NCBI RefSeq assembly: GCF_026191725.2
Contig: NZ_CP120863.1
Location: 4,196,001-4,260,000, forward strand
DNA length: 64,000 nt
DNA from: Roseibium porphyridii
GTDB taxonomy: Bacteria > Pseudomonadota > Alphaproteobacteria > Rhizobiales > Stappiaceae
Direction: 5' to 3'
The first letter of the stretch is position 1. The number at the start of each line of letters is the position of its first letter. The notes beneath the pieces were generated by a model that worked only from the letters and a program-made list of their open reading frames with translations, was not told the origin of the DNA and ran no database searches. The position numbers were made by a program, and so were the translations under genes. This document shows, piece after piece, positions 24,444 through 32,794 of the stretch.

Positions 24444-25430
24444 ATGCCCGATTTTCGGAAAACCCCGCATCAATTTCTGAGTGAGGTTCACACAGTCTCA
24501 GCTTCTCAGGCAAAAGACCTGTTTGACCGTCATCTGGCAGAGGATGTTGTCTTTGACGTCGCCTATCCGGTCAATCGCCTTCAAGGCCGCGATGCCGTTA
24601 TTGCCGGTTTCTTCGATCCGCTGGCAAACGCACTGAAAGACGTTCGCCGCCGCGACGAAATCTTCATCGGAGGCCCGAACAGGCGTACGCCCGGAGGGCA
24701 CTGGCTGGCGAGCGTAGCGCACTATGTCGGAAATTTCGAAGAGCCGCTTTTCGGCGTCAAACCATCAGGTCATCTTGCTTTTCTGCGTGCAGGAGAGTTT
24801 TACCGCGTGGAACCCGACGGACGGATTTCGGAAGCCAAGATAATCATCGACCTCCTGGACCTGATGCGTCAATCGGGTGGCTTGCCTCTACCGAAAATGC
24901 TTGGCACGGAGATGCTGTTTCCCGGTCCGGCCACTCACGACGGTGTTTTGCCAACTGAACAGGCTGACGGGGAAAAGACACTTGATCTTTGCGAGGCAAT
25001 GCTGGCTGATCTCAAGGCGTTCGACCCAAAAACCTTCACATCAAAGGGCCAGACCGGCGATGACGGTTACTGGCATGACGACATGCTCTGGTACGGGCCT
25101 GGCGGCATCGGTTCCAATTACCGTTGGAGCGGCTTCGAAAAAGACCATCGCGCGTCTTTCCTGACCGCTTTTCCAGACCGGGTGGGTGGCGATCACTATT
25201 GCCGGATCGGCAATGGCAACTATGCAGCAGTCAGCGGGTGGCCTTCCATGACGATGACGCATGCAGGCGATTATCTGGGGGAAGCGGCTTCCGGCAAGTC
25301 CCTCACCCTTCGCGTCATGGATTTCTACCGCTGTGCCGATGGAAAGATCATGGAAAACTGGGTGTTGCTGGACTACCTGGATCTGTTTCAGCAAATGGGC
25401 CGGGACTTGATCGCAGAACAGTCCGGCTGA
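24444..25430 (+). CDS. NTF2/SnoaL-fold protein, tandem domain, divergent gene of the regulon
   Basis: A 328-residue protein, the fifth SnoaL-type member of the region and the only one on the plus strand. The ATG at 24444 follows AAAGG at 24432. Domain 1 has HYVGNFEEPLFGVKPSGHLAFLRAGEFYRVEPDGRISEAKIIID; domain 2 has DMLWYGPGGIGSNYRWSGF, TAFPDRVGGDHYCRIGNGNYAAVSGWPSM and ENWVLLDYLDLFQQMGRDLI. The DHYxxxGxGNYAAVSGWPSM block is nearly the same in the paralogs at 15265 and 18933. It shares the operator pair with the long operon and so belongs to the same regulon. The reaction is unknown. Confidence 0.8.
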   Translation: MPDFRKTPHQFLSEVHTVSASQAKDLFDRHLAEDVVFDVAYPVNRLQGRDAVIAGFFDPLANALKDVRRRDEIFIGGPNRRTPGGHWLASVAHYVGNFEEPLFGVKPSGHLAFLRAGEFYRVEPDGRISEAKIIIDLLDLMRQSGGLPLPKMLGTEMLFPGPATHDGVLPTEQADGEKTLDLCEAMLADLKAFDPKTFTSKGQTGDDGYWHDDMLWYGPGGIGSNYRWSGFEKDHRASFLTAFPDRVGGDHYCRIGNGNYAAVSGWPSMTMTHAGDYLGEAASGKSLTLRVMDFYRCADGKIMENWVLLDYLDLFQQMGRDLIAEQSG

Positions 25431-25585
25431 AACACGCTTTCGACAAGCCGAAATGCGCGTAGGCGCTTAAGTGCCTCGCCGATGTAGACTGCAGCCGGGA
25501 CATCAGCCTACCTTGCTATGGTTGTCCTTGGTCGGCAGGATCGGCGCATACCACGCGGTTGCTAGTACTCGAGGGAGGGGTTTAG

Positions 25586-26548
25586 TTGGCAGAAAAAGTC
25601 GTCATATCAGAGTTCATGCACGAGCCATCTCTTGAAGCATTCGGCCCGGAATTTGACGTTTGTTATGATCCGACATTGGTTGACGATACCGAACGCCTGC
25701 ACAAGGAGCTTGCACAAGCAGATGCGTTGATTGTGCGCAATCGAACACAGGTTGATCTGGCTCTCCTGAGCGCTGCACCAGACCTTCGCGTCGTTGGCCG
25801 CCTGGGGGTCGGATTGGAGAATATCGACCTTGAAGCTTGCGCGGAGAAAGACGTCAGCGTCAAACCCGCGACAGGGGCCAACACACAGTCGGTCGTGGAG
25901 TATGTCATCGGAACTATGCTGGTTCTGAGGCGGGGTGTCTTTTCATCAAGCCCCGATATTCTGACCGGTGATTGGCCACGGAGCACACTTGGCACCGGCA
26001 GCGAAATTCACGGGCTCACCCTCGGCCTTCTGGGGTTTGGAGCGATTGCACAGGCGGTCTCGCAGGCCGCACGTGCGCTTGGCATGAAAATCGCCGCTTT
26101 CGACCCTATTCTGCCCGAAGCGGATCCGGCCCGGGCAAATGTGCACTCTTGCGATCTGGATGAACTTCTCGCAATTTCAGACATCCTTTCCCTGCACGTC
26201 CCGCTCACACAATCCACGGCGGGATTGCTCGGAGCAGACGCGCTCGCGAGGATGAAGACCGGTGCGCTTCTGATCAACACGGCACGGGGCGGAATCGTTG
26301 ATGAGCCTGCTCTCGCCTCTGCCTTGAAGCAAGGCCAACTGGCAGGTGCAACCCTCGACGTTTTCTCAGATGAGCCACTCGACGCGAACGCAGCGGCCAT
26401 CTTCAAAACATGTCCAAATCTCATTCTGACGCCGCATATCGCAGGCGTCACGCAACAGGCGAATATCCGAGTGAGCCAGGTGACCGTTGAAAATGTCCTT
26501 CAAGTTTTAACCGGGAGGAATTCTGAGGCTAGAAGATTTTCTAAGTAA
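25586..26548 (+). CDS. D-2-hydroxyacid dehydrogenase family protein
   Basis: A 320-residue NAD-dependent dehydrogenase of the D-3-phosphoglycerate dehydrogenase type without the regulatory domain. The coenzyme motif is GLLGFGAIAQAV (about residues 145-156). The substrate arginine lies in LINTARGGIVDE, the catalytic glutamate in LDVFSDEPLD and the histidine in LTPHIAGVTQQ. The start is TTG at 25586 behind GAGGGAGGGG. It is followed by a TTT transporter in the same direction, so its substrate is probably the imported hydroxy acid. (S)-Sulfolactate dehydrogenase SlcC, which works with a TTT importer, is one candidate; phosphoglycerate or other hydroxy acids remain possible. Confidence 0.85.
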   Translation: MAEKVVISEFMHEPSLEAFGPEFDVCYDPTLVDDTERLHKELAQADALIVRNRTQVDLALLSAAPDLRVVGRLGVGLENIDLEACAEKDVSVKPATGANTQSVVEYVIGTMLVLRRGVFSSSPDILTGDWPRSTLGTGSEIHGLTLGLLGFGAIAQAVSQAARALGMKIAAFDPILPEADPARANVHSCDLDELLAISDILSLHVPLTQSTAGLLGADALARMKTGALLINTARGGIVDEPALASALKQGQLAGATLDVFSDEPLDANAAAIFKTCPNLILTPHIAGVTQQANIRVSQVTVENVLQVLTGRNSEARRFSK

Positions 26549-26630
26549 AAACACGTGACGAACCCTGCGCAAAATGCCTAAGATCAAAAAAACAATCAAG
26601 AATAAGCATTTCAAATGGGAGGAGATACAC

Positions 26631-27581
26631 ATGAAGTTGACGTCGACCTTAATGGCGCTGACACTAACCGCATTCGCCAGCGTTGCGTCTGCTGAGGATT
26701 TTCCGAAGGGCAGCGTAGACTATATCATTCCATTCGGTCCGGGCGGTGAATCCGACATTACGGCACGTTTTCAGCAACCCTTTTTCGAGAAGCTCTTTGG
26801 CGAACAGATGGTGGTAAACTATCAGCCGGGCGGTGGCGGTGCCGTGGGTTGGTCGCAGCTGAACAACATGGCGGGCGACGGGTCGGTCATCATGGGGATC
26901 AACCTTCCCCACATCATCATCAAGCCGGAACAAGGCGATGTCGGTTTCAAGACTGATGATCTGGCTGCGGTTTACATGTTTCACTACACGCCCGACGCCA
27001 TTGTGGTAACGGCAGACAGCCCCTACAAGACGCTTCAAGATCTCATCGATGATGCCAAGGCCAATCCGAAGCAGGTCATTTTCTCCGGTTCAGGCAAAGG
27101 CACGGCAAATCACCTGGCACAAGTCCAGTTCGACGAAATGGCAGGCATCGAAAGCACTTATGTCTCGTTCAAGGGTACGGGCGCTTCTGTTACGGCTCTT
27201 TTGGGCAACCAGGTAAAAGCAGCCTGGGGCTATACGACTGTCGGCGCCGCACAAGGTGACAAAGTACGTGTGCTTGCGGTCGCCATGGAAGATCGCCATC
27301 CGGCGTTTCCTGACGTTCCCACCTTCCGCGAGCTTGGATTTGACATGGTGTCGGGTGCGTATCGCGGCATTGCGGTGCCTAACTCCGCATCGGAAGAGGT
27401 GCGGACGCAAGTCTCTGACGCGATCAAGGCCATCAACGCCGATCCCGAGTTCCAGAAGCAAATGCTCGATGGCGGTTTTGCGCTCGTGGACGTGGGCTAT
27501 GGCGCTGATATGGACGCCTTTATTTCAGAAAAGGCCGATGGCTATCTGAATGCTGCGCGGTCAGCGGGTATCATCGAGTGA
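26631..27581 (+). CDS. TTT-family solute-binding protein (TctC-like)
   Basis: A 316-residue periplasmic protein of the Bug/TctC type. The ATG at 26631 follows GGGAGGAGATACAC and opens a signal peptide (MKLTSTLMALTLTAFASVASA). The two family loops are visible: IIPFGPGGESDITAR (about residues 32-46) and FSGSGKGTANHLAQ (about residues 153-166). Such proteins bind carboxylates, often hydroxy- or tricarboxylates. The gene lies between the hydroxyacid dehydrogenase and the permease, with a hairpin directly after its stop. Confidence 0.9.
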   Translation: MKLTSTLMALTLTAFASVASAEDFPKGSVDYIIPFGPGGESDITARFQQPFFEKLFGEQMVVNYQPGGGGAVGWSQLNNMAGDGSVIMGINLPHIIIKPEQGDVGFKTDDLAAVYMFHYTPDAIVVTADSPYKTLQDLIDDAKANPKQVIFSGSGKGTANHLAQVQFDEMAGIESTYVSFKGTGASVTALLGNQVKAAWGYTTVGAAQGDKVRVLAVAMEDRHPAFPDVPTFRELGFDMVSGAYRGIAVPNSASEEVRTQVSDAIKAINADPEFQKQMLDGGFALVDVGYGADMDAFISEKADGYLNAARSAGIIE

Positions 27582-27588
27582 CACTGCT

Positions 27589-27615
27589 GAAGGAGGCGCA
27601 CCCCGCGCCTCCTTC
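27589..27615. promoter_or_regulatory. Intercistronic hairpin after the TctC-like gene
   Basis: GAAGGAGGCGC (27589-27599) and GCGCCTCCTTC (27605-27615) form a perfect 11-bp stem with a 5-base loop, 7 bp after the binding-protein stop and 40 bp before the permease start. No T run follows, so it probably acts as a partial terminator or RNA-stability element. Confidence 0.68.
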
Positions 27616-27655
27616 TTCACGTCCCTGACGCGCCCGTCTCTCCCAGGAGGAATCG

Positions 27656-29611
27656 ATGCTCGAGTTTGTTGTCGGTGCGCTGTCACCGCTAAATCTGCTG
27701 CTCGCCCTGTTGGGTGTGGCAGCAGGTACAATCATCGGCTCCATTCCCGGTTTAACAGCGACAATGGCCGTTGCGGTTCTGGTTCCGCTAACATTTACAA
27801 TGTCGCCGGACAGCGCGCTTATTCTCATGGGGGCGATTTACACCGGAGCAATTTATGGCGGCGCATATGCCGCCATTTTGCTGAATACACCCGGCACACC
27901 ATCGGCAATCGCGACAACCTTCGACGGCTATCCGATGGCCAAACGCGGTGATGGAGACCTGGCGGTGTCGGTCGCCTGTATCTCGTCGGTCATCGGAGGG
28001 CTTGTCGGCGCCCTGGCGCTCTTGTTGCTTGCGCCACCGCTTGCCGAGGCAGCCCTGGCTTTTGGCCCGGTGGAATACTTCTGGCTTGCCATCTTCGGAC
28101 TTTCGCTCATCGCAGCGCTGTCTACAGGCGATTTTCTGAAAGGCGTGATCGGCGCATGCTTCGGGCTGCTTCTTGCGATGATCGGAATTTCCGAGACAAG
28201 CGCGGAGGTCCGCTTCACCTTCGGGTCAAATGTGCTTTTAGGTGGTGTCGAGACTGTTTCCGCCCTGATCGGCCTTTATTGTATTCCGGTTCTGATTGAT
28301 CTCGTCGCCACCCCGGACCGGCATCTGAAGGCACCGGAGCAGACCCGCGGCTTTCGGCTTCCGGAAGCATTTCGGCTTCTGATCAAGAACAAGGTCAACG
28401 TCATTCGCAGTTCCGTGGTCGGCACCATGGTAGGCGCGCTGCCAGGCGCTGGTGGATCGATTGCAGGTCTGGTTGCCTACTCCGAAGCAAGGCGCACGAA
28501 CAAAGGCAAACCATCTTATGGCGAGGGCAACCCTGGCGGGATTGTCGCAACAGAATCTGCAAACAACGCCACGGTCGGAGGCGGCTTCATTCCAACCCTG
28601 GTACTCGGCATTCCAGGTACACCACCCGACGCGGTTATCCTCGGTGCATTGCTGGTTCAGGGAGTGCGCACGGGCCCCAGCCTTTTCGCTGACGGTGCCA
28701 GCATCGTTTACACCTTTATCTTTGGCCTCTTGCTGGCGACTGTTCTGATGCTGCCTGTCGGATTGATGATCGGCCGCTTTGCCTATGGCGCTATTGTGCG
28801 GGCACCGAAAGCTGCCCTCGTTCCGGTGGTTGCCTTCATGACAGTGATTGGCACATTCGCAATCCGCAACAGCCTGTCGGACATTGCGATCATGATCGTG
28901 CTTGGCGTGGTCGGCTGGGTTGCAGGCAAGCGCGGGTTTTCCGTTTCACCCATCGTACTTGGCCTGATCCTCGGCCGCATCGCGGAACAGGGGTTCGTTC
29001 AAAGCTGGACGATTGGCGACGCCATCGGCAATCTCTGGGGGCAGTTCTTTGGGCGTCCCTTGTCCATGGCGATCATTGCGCTGACATTGCTTACGTTTTT
29101 CTACCCGTTCCTGCCGCGCCTGAAGCAAATCGTCTCTCGACGCGAGGAGACACCTGGACATGATCGCGAGCGCGCAGCAAGACCCGCGATCATGCGCGAC
29201 CTGATTGCTCTTCTGATCGCTGGCGGGATCGCGCTGCTGGCTCTTCAGCAGTCGGCGCATCTCAATCCTGAAGCTGCTGTGTTCCCTCGCACGATCGCAA
29301 TGGCAATGACAGCGTTTGTTTGTCTTGCTCTTCTTCGGCTTGCGCTAACAAGGCACGTGACCGAGTTCGCTGTGGAAGGTTCGTGGATCCGAATTACGGC
29401 GTTGCCCATCGCCATGCTCGGCGCAGTGTTTCTCTTTCCCGTCCTCGGGTTTGGAATTGCGGCAGCGCTCCTTGGCCTGGTTCTGACAGTCATTGCACAG
29501 CATGACAAATACTCGGCGAAGAGTTGGACGATCCTGATCCTGAGTGTCACGGGAGTAATCGCCGCATGCACCCTGCTCTTCAGCGAAGTCTTGTCAGTGC
29601 CTTTGCCGTAA
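27656..29611 (+). CDS. TTT transporter permease, TctA fused to TctB
   Basis: A 651-residue membrane protein. Residues 1 to about 500 are a complete TctA-type large permease with the family motifs AAGTIIGSIPGLTATMAVAVL (about residues 21-41), GAIYGGAYAAILLNTPGTPSAIATTFDGYP (about residues 63-92) and VVGTMVGALPGAGGS. After a charged linker (SRREETPGHDRERAARPAI) a second unit of about 140 residues follows with four hydrophobic segments and the AAVFPRTIA start typical of the small subunit TctB. No separate tctB gene is present, so the fusion supplies both subunits. The ATG at 27656 has CAGGAGGAATC upstream. No frameshift or break is seen at the junction. Confidence 0.88.
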   Translation: MLEFVVGALSPLNLLLALLGVAAGTIIGSIPGLTATMAVAVLVPLTFTMSPDSALILMGAIYTGAIYGGAYAAILLNTPGTPSAIATTFDGYPMAKRGDGDLAVSVACISSVIGGLVGALALLLLAPPLAEAALAFGPVEYFWLAIFGLSLIAALSTGDFLKGVIGACFGLLLAMIGISETSAEVRFTFGSNVLLGGVETVSALIGLYCIPVLIDLVATPDRHLKAPEQTRGFRLPEAFRLLIKNKVNVIRSSVVGTMVGALPGAGGSIAGLVAYSEARRTNKGKPSYGEGNPGGIVATESANNATVGGGFIPTLVLGIPGTPPDAVILGALLVQGVRTGPSLFADGASIVYTFIFGLLLATVLMLPVGLMIGRFAYGAIVRAPKAALVPVVAFMTVIGTFAIRNSLSDIAIMIVLGVVGWVAGKRGFSVSPIVLGLILGRIAEQGFVQSWTIGDAIGNLWGQFFGRPLSMAIIALTLLTFFYPFLPRLKQIVSRREETPGHDRERAARPAIMRDLIALLIAGGIALLALQQSAHLNPEAAVFPRTIAMAMTAFVCLALLRLALTRHVTEFAVEGSWIRITALPIAMLGAVFLFPVLGFGIAAALLGLVLTVIAQHDKYSAKSWTILILSVTGVIAACTLLFSEVLSVPLP

Positions 29612-29790
29612 TTTGACTCTTCTTGTAAGATCAAGAAGCCTTATTTGGCCATTGCCGCAACCGTTAGAATTGACTGTGTTCAAACAGCGCCATGTCGCAG
29701 CCGGGACAACCACCACGCCGGTACCGCGGTCACGTTCCCTTTACATACTTTTGCGCTCTACACGTGCATTCGCGCTGATACGCGAAGGCC
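29612..29790. other. Gap between convergent TTT and TRAP operons
   Basis: No gene is supported here. Two small inverted repeats could serve as ends: CTTCTTG/CAAGAAG at about 29619-29638 after the permease gene, and TTCGCG-CTGATA-CGCGAA at 29769-29786, 4 bp after the TRAP operon stop. Neither has a convincing T run. Confidence 0.35.
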
Positions 29791-31071
29791 CTACTGCCGG
29801 TAAAGGACCTCCGGCAAATAGAGTGTCAGCGAGGGTACGAAGGTCAGGAGGAGCAAGACGCCTACCAATGGCACCAGGAACGGCACGGTTGCTTTGACGC
29901 ATCTTTCAAATGGCACGTTCGAAACCTTCGAGAGGACAAAAAGCACCATACCGACGGGCGGCGTCAAAAGTCCGATCATCAGGTTCAAAATGACGATGAT
30001 GCCCAGGTGTACAGGATCGACGCCAATTTGCTGTGTCACGGGCAACAGAACCGGAACCAGAATGGAAATCGCCGCAATCGTTTCCATGAACAGGCCCACA
30101 ACCAGGACCACCAGAGTGATCAACAGCAGGATCAGATACTTGTTTTCGGTCAGCGACAACAGCCCTTTTGCAAAGAGGGCCGCGGCCTGATTGGAGGTCA
30201 GGATCCAGGCGAACACGCTTGCCGCGCCGACAATGAGGAGGATGGACGCCGTCATTTCGATCGTTTCCATCGCAGCCGTGGCCAGACGCTTGGCATTAAG
30301 TGTCCCGTACACGAACAGCCCGAGGCACATGGCATAGGCAGCCGCGCAAACCGCAGCTTCCGTTGGTGTGAAGGCTCCAGAAACAATGCCGCCGACGATA
30401 ATGACCGGTGTCATTAAGGGCAAAAAGGCGCGTTTGAAGGTGCTCCAGACATTCCCCAAGCGAAATTCGGTGTCCCTCGGGTAGTTGCGCCGACGCGAAT
30501 AGAACCAGACCATGACCATCAGCGACAACGCCATCAACAGCCCGGGTACGATGCCTGCAACAAACAATTCGCCGATTGAGACGGACGCCATCACGCCAAA
30601 GATCACAAGCGGAAGCGAGGGAGGAATAATCGGGCCTATTGTCGACGAAGCTGCCGTCACACCAACGGAAAAGTCGTCATCGTAACCGGAGTCCCGCATC
30701 GCCCGTATTTCGATTGCACCAAGCCCGCCGGCATCTGCGACGGCGGCGCCAGACATACCGGCAAAAATGATACTCGCGCCAATGTTCACATGACCAAGGC
30801 CGCCATGCATCCATCCGACAATGGAACGCGCGAAATCGAATATGCGTGAGGTGATACCGGCCGAGTTCATCAAAGCGCCGGCGAGAATGAAAAATGGAAC
30901 AGCCAGAAGCGGGAAACTGTCCATACCCCCAATCATGTTGTGCGGCAGGACAACAGCAGGCAGCCCCTCAATCAGAATGTAACCCAGCGAAGACAATCCG
31001 AGAGCGACGGCTATCGGCACGCGCAACAGCATCAGCGCAAAGAGGCTTGCAAACAAAAGGAAGATTGTCAT
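29791..31071 (-). CDS. TRAP transporter large permease (DctM type)
   Basis: A 426-residue inner-membrane protein with about twelve hydrophobic segments. It has DctM-family marks: PLLAVPFFILAGALMNSAGIT (about residues 52-72), GMSGAAVADAGGLGAIEI (about residues 104-121) and AASSTIGPIIPPSLPLVIFG. TRAP large subunits use the sodium gradient to import mostly organic acids delivered by the DctP-type protein. The ATG at 31071 overlaps the DctQ stop (ATGA). It is the last gene of the dctP-dctQ-dctM type operon. Confidence 0.92.
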   Translation of the reverse strand: MTIFLLFASLFALMLLRVPIAVALGLSSLGYILIEGLPAVVLPHNMIGGMDSFPLLAVPFFILAGALMNSAGITSRIFDFARSIVGWMHGGLGHVNIGASIIFAGMSGAAVADAGGLGAIEIRAMRDSGYDDDFSVGVTAASSTIGPIIPPSLPLVIFGVMASVSIGELFVAGIVPGLLMALSLMVMVWFYSRRRNYPRDTEFRLGNVWSTFKRAFLPLMTPVIIVGGIVSGAFTPTEAAVCAAAYAMCLGLFVYGTLNAKRLATAAMETIEMTASILLIVGAASVFAWILTSNQAAALFAKGLLSLTENKYLILLLITLVVLVVGLFMETIAAISILVPVLLPVTQQIGVDPVHLGIIVILNLMIGLLTPPVGMVLFVLSKVSNVPFERCVKATVPFLVPLVGVLLLLTFVPSLTLYLPEVLYRQ

Positions 31072-31592
31072 TTGAGGAGTGTCCGAAAAGCCTTCGTCAA
31101 CTGCACCAGCTGGAGGCAGACGACGGCGACGATTGCCGCCAAGAGCACGTAATAGAGGTAGTATTTGGGGAACGGGAGCGACACCATGTGCTGAAAACTC
31201 GTTTTCTCGATCAGTTCCAGCAAGGAATAGCCGCAGAATGCAAAGAACACCGTCGTGGCAATCAATGCAAAGAACTTAAGATACTTTGCTTGTCTGGGCA
31301 GCCAGTGGTCTACAAATTCCAGTCTGATGTGAAGATCGAGCTGTTGGCACTTAAAGGCTCCCGCAAATCCGAGGATGATGAGCAGATAACGTGCAGCCTC
31401 CTCGGTCCAGGCGATGGAGTCGTTGAGAACATAGCGGGTAAAAAACTGCAGGAATACGACGACAAAAAGCGTCAGGAAAATCGCCAGAAGCACATAGTCG
31501 GTTATGGACAGCCGGTTCCCTTCGGTCGCTTTTGCCTGTTCCACTTCCTGTTCTTTTAGCAGCTTTTCAATGCTTGCCGGGTCCACAGCCAT
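31068..31592 (-). CDS. TRAP transporter small permease (DctQ type)
   Basis: A 174-residue protein with four membrane helices. These include the DctQ core LLAIFLTLFVVVFLQFFTRYVLNDSIAWTEEAARYLLIILGFAGA (about residues 33-77), with the diagnostic FTRYVLN...WTEE pattern. An N-terminal charged stretch of about 25 residues precedes the first helix. It lies between the binding protein and the large permease and forms the transporter with the latter. A strong hairpin separates it from the binding-protein gene. Confidence 0.9.
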   Translation of the reverse strand: MAVDPASIEKLLKEQEVEQAKATEGNRLSITDYVLLAIFLTLFVVVFLQFFTRYVLNDSIAWTEEAARYLLIILGFAGAFKCQQLDLHIRLEFVDHWLPRQAKYLKFFALIATTVFFAFCGYSLLELIEKTSFQHMVSLPFPKYYLYYVLLAAIVAVVCLQLVQLTKAFRTLLK

Positions 31593-31610
31593 GTACCGTC
31601 CTTTCGCCAG

Positions 31611-31638
31611 TTGGTTTGCCCCGGTTGGGGCAAACCAA
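31611..31638. promoter_or_regulatory. Intercistronic hairpin after the TRAP binding-protein gene
   Basis: TTGGTTTGCCCC (31611-31622) and GGGGCAAACCAA (31627-31638) form a perfect 12-bp stem with a 4-base loop between the dctP-like stop and the dctQ-like start. It is the strongest of the four intercistronic hairpins and fits partial termination. Confidence 0.7.
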
Positions 31639-31664
31639 TAAACGTTTCAAATAATCCGGGTGGG

Positions 31665-32648
31665 TTATTTGATCGCCTGAAGCTTGTCGTAAAGCTCCGC
31701 CGAGAACGGTGTTTCGTCGCCTTTCAGATGCGGCGCTACGGCAGCGATAAACGGTGCCCGGTCGACTTCATTGACCGTTACGCCCTGTTCGCGAAACCAA
31801 CCAGCGAGATTGTTTTCGGATTCAACAATTTTTCCCGAAGCCCAATCAGAGGATTCACCCAGGATCTTTTGAAGAACCGCGTAGTCATCGCCCAGCTTCT
31901 GAGCTGTAATCGGCGACACCAGAACCGCCAGCGAGTTGGTGATGTGACCGGTCAGGTTGATGTTCGACTGAACCTCGTAGAACTTCTTGAACTGGATCGT
32001 CGGAAGCGGGTTTTCCTGTGCGTCGACAACGCCTTGCTGAAGCGCAAGATAGACTTCAGAAAATGCCATCGGTGTCGGGTTCGCACCGGTTGCCTTCGGG
32101 AACAACTGGTAGGCGGGTGCATTTGGCGTGCGGATCTTAAGACCAGCCATGTCCTCCGGCTTCAGGATAGGCTTGTTCGACGTTACGTGACGGGCTCCGT
32201 AATACGTCATCGACGCAACCAGATTGCCCGTTACTTTCGTATATTCGCCAGCAAGCTCACGGAACAGATCCGATGTGGCATAGGCCTTCCAATGGTCATA
32301 CCCACGCAGTGTGAAGGGATAGTCTGAAATGGAGATTGGCGGGTAGCTTTGACCCATGAACCCCATGCCGGTGTAGATTATGTCGACAGTGCCCAGAGAC
32401 AATCCTTCGTTCAACGCGACTTCCTTGCCGAGCTGAGACGCAGGAAACACTTCAATTTTGAATCTGCCGTCAGTTGCCTTTTCAAATTCAGCCGCGGTCC
32501 GGAGCGCTGCCTCATGGTAAGGGGTGGCCGCCTCGTAAACATGTCCGAACTTCAAAACGTCTTGAGCCTGAACAGCACTTGCCCCCAAAACAGCAGTTGC
32601 GCTGACTATGGACGTGGCCAACAGGCGATTCATAGATTTCTTGAACAT
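31665..32648 (-). CDS. TRAP transporter substrate-binding protein (DctP type)
   Basis: A 327-residue periplasmic binding protein. The ATG at 32648 follows GAGGAAGGAGACA and opens a signal peptide (MFKKSMNRLLATSIVSATAVLGASAVQA). DctP-family parts are LKFGHVYEAATPYHEAALR after the cleavage site, GLKIRTPNAPAYQLFPKATGANPTPMAFSEVYLALQQGVVDAQENP (the carboxylate-binding Arg is in KIRTPN), and ISPITAQ-like C-terminal parts. The ligand is presumably an organic acid. The neighbouring GntR gene is divergent. It may feed the sugar-acid pathway next door, but nothing in the sequence proves that. Confidence 0.9.
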   Translation of the reverse strand: MFKKSMNRLLATSIVSATAVLGASAVQAQDVLKFGHVYEAATPYHEAALRTAAEFEKATDGRFKIEVFPASQLGKEVALNEGLSLGTVDIIYTGMGFMGQSYPPISISDYPFTLRGYDHWKAYATSDLFRELAGEYTKVTGNLVASMTYYGARHVTSNKPILKPEDMAGLKIRTPNAPAYQLFPKATGANPTPMAFSEVYLALQQGVVDAQENPLPTIQFKKFYEVQSNINLTGHITNSLAVLVSPITAQKLGDDYAVLQKILGESSDWASGKIVESENNLAGWFREQGVTVNEVDRAPFIAAVAPHLKGDETPFSAELYDKLQAIK

Positions 32649-32733
32649 TGTGTCTCCTTCCTCGACCAGACCTCCATCCAGCCGCACACTTCTATGTTCA
32701 AAATTTATAAAAGACACGTATGCCTTGAGAAGA

Positions 32734-32754
32734 TGTTTTTAAAAATATAAAACA
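32734..32754. promoter_or_regulatory. Inverted repeat between TRAP operon and GntR gene
   Basis: TGTTTT (32734-32739) and AAAACA (32749-32754) flank an AT-rich 9-base centre in the 146-bp divergent control region. It is a plausible operator for the GntR-type regulator or part of a promoter, but the arms are short and of low complexity. Confidence 0.3.
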
Positions 32755-32794
32755 GATATTAAGAACACTCAGAATTCCAGCAGCGGAGCTTGAA

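Noticed and set aside
29613..29897. Gene in the gap between the TTT and TRAP operons
   Set aside because: The open frame overlaps the end of the DctM gene antisense and gives no recognisable protein.
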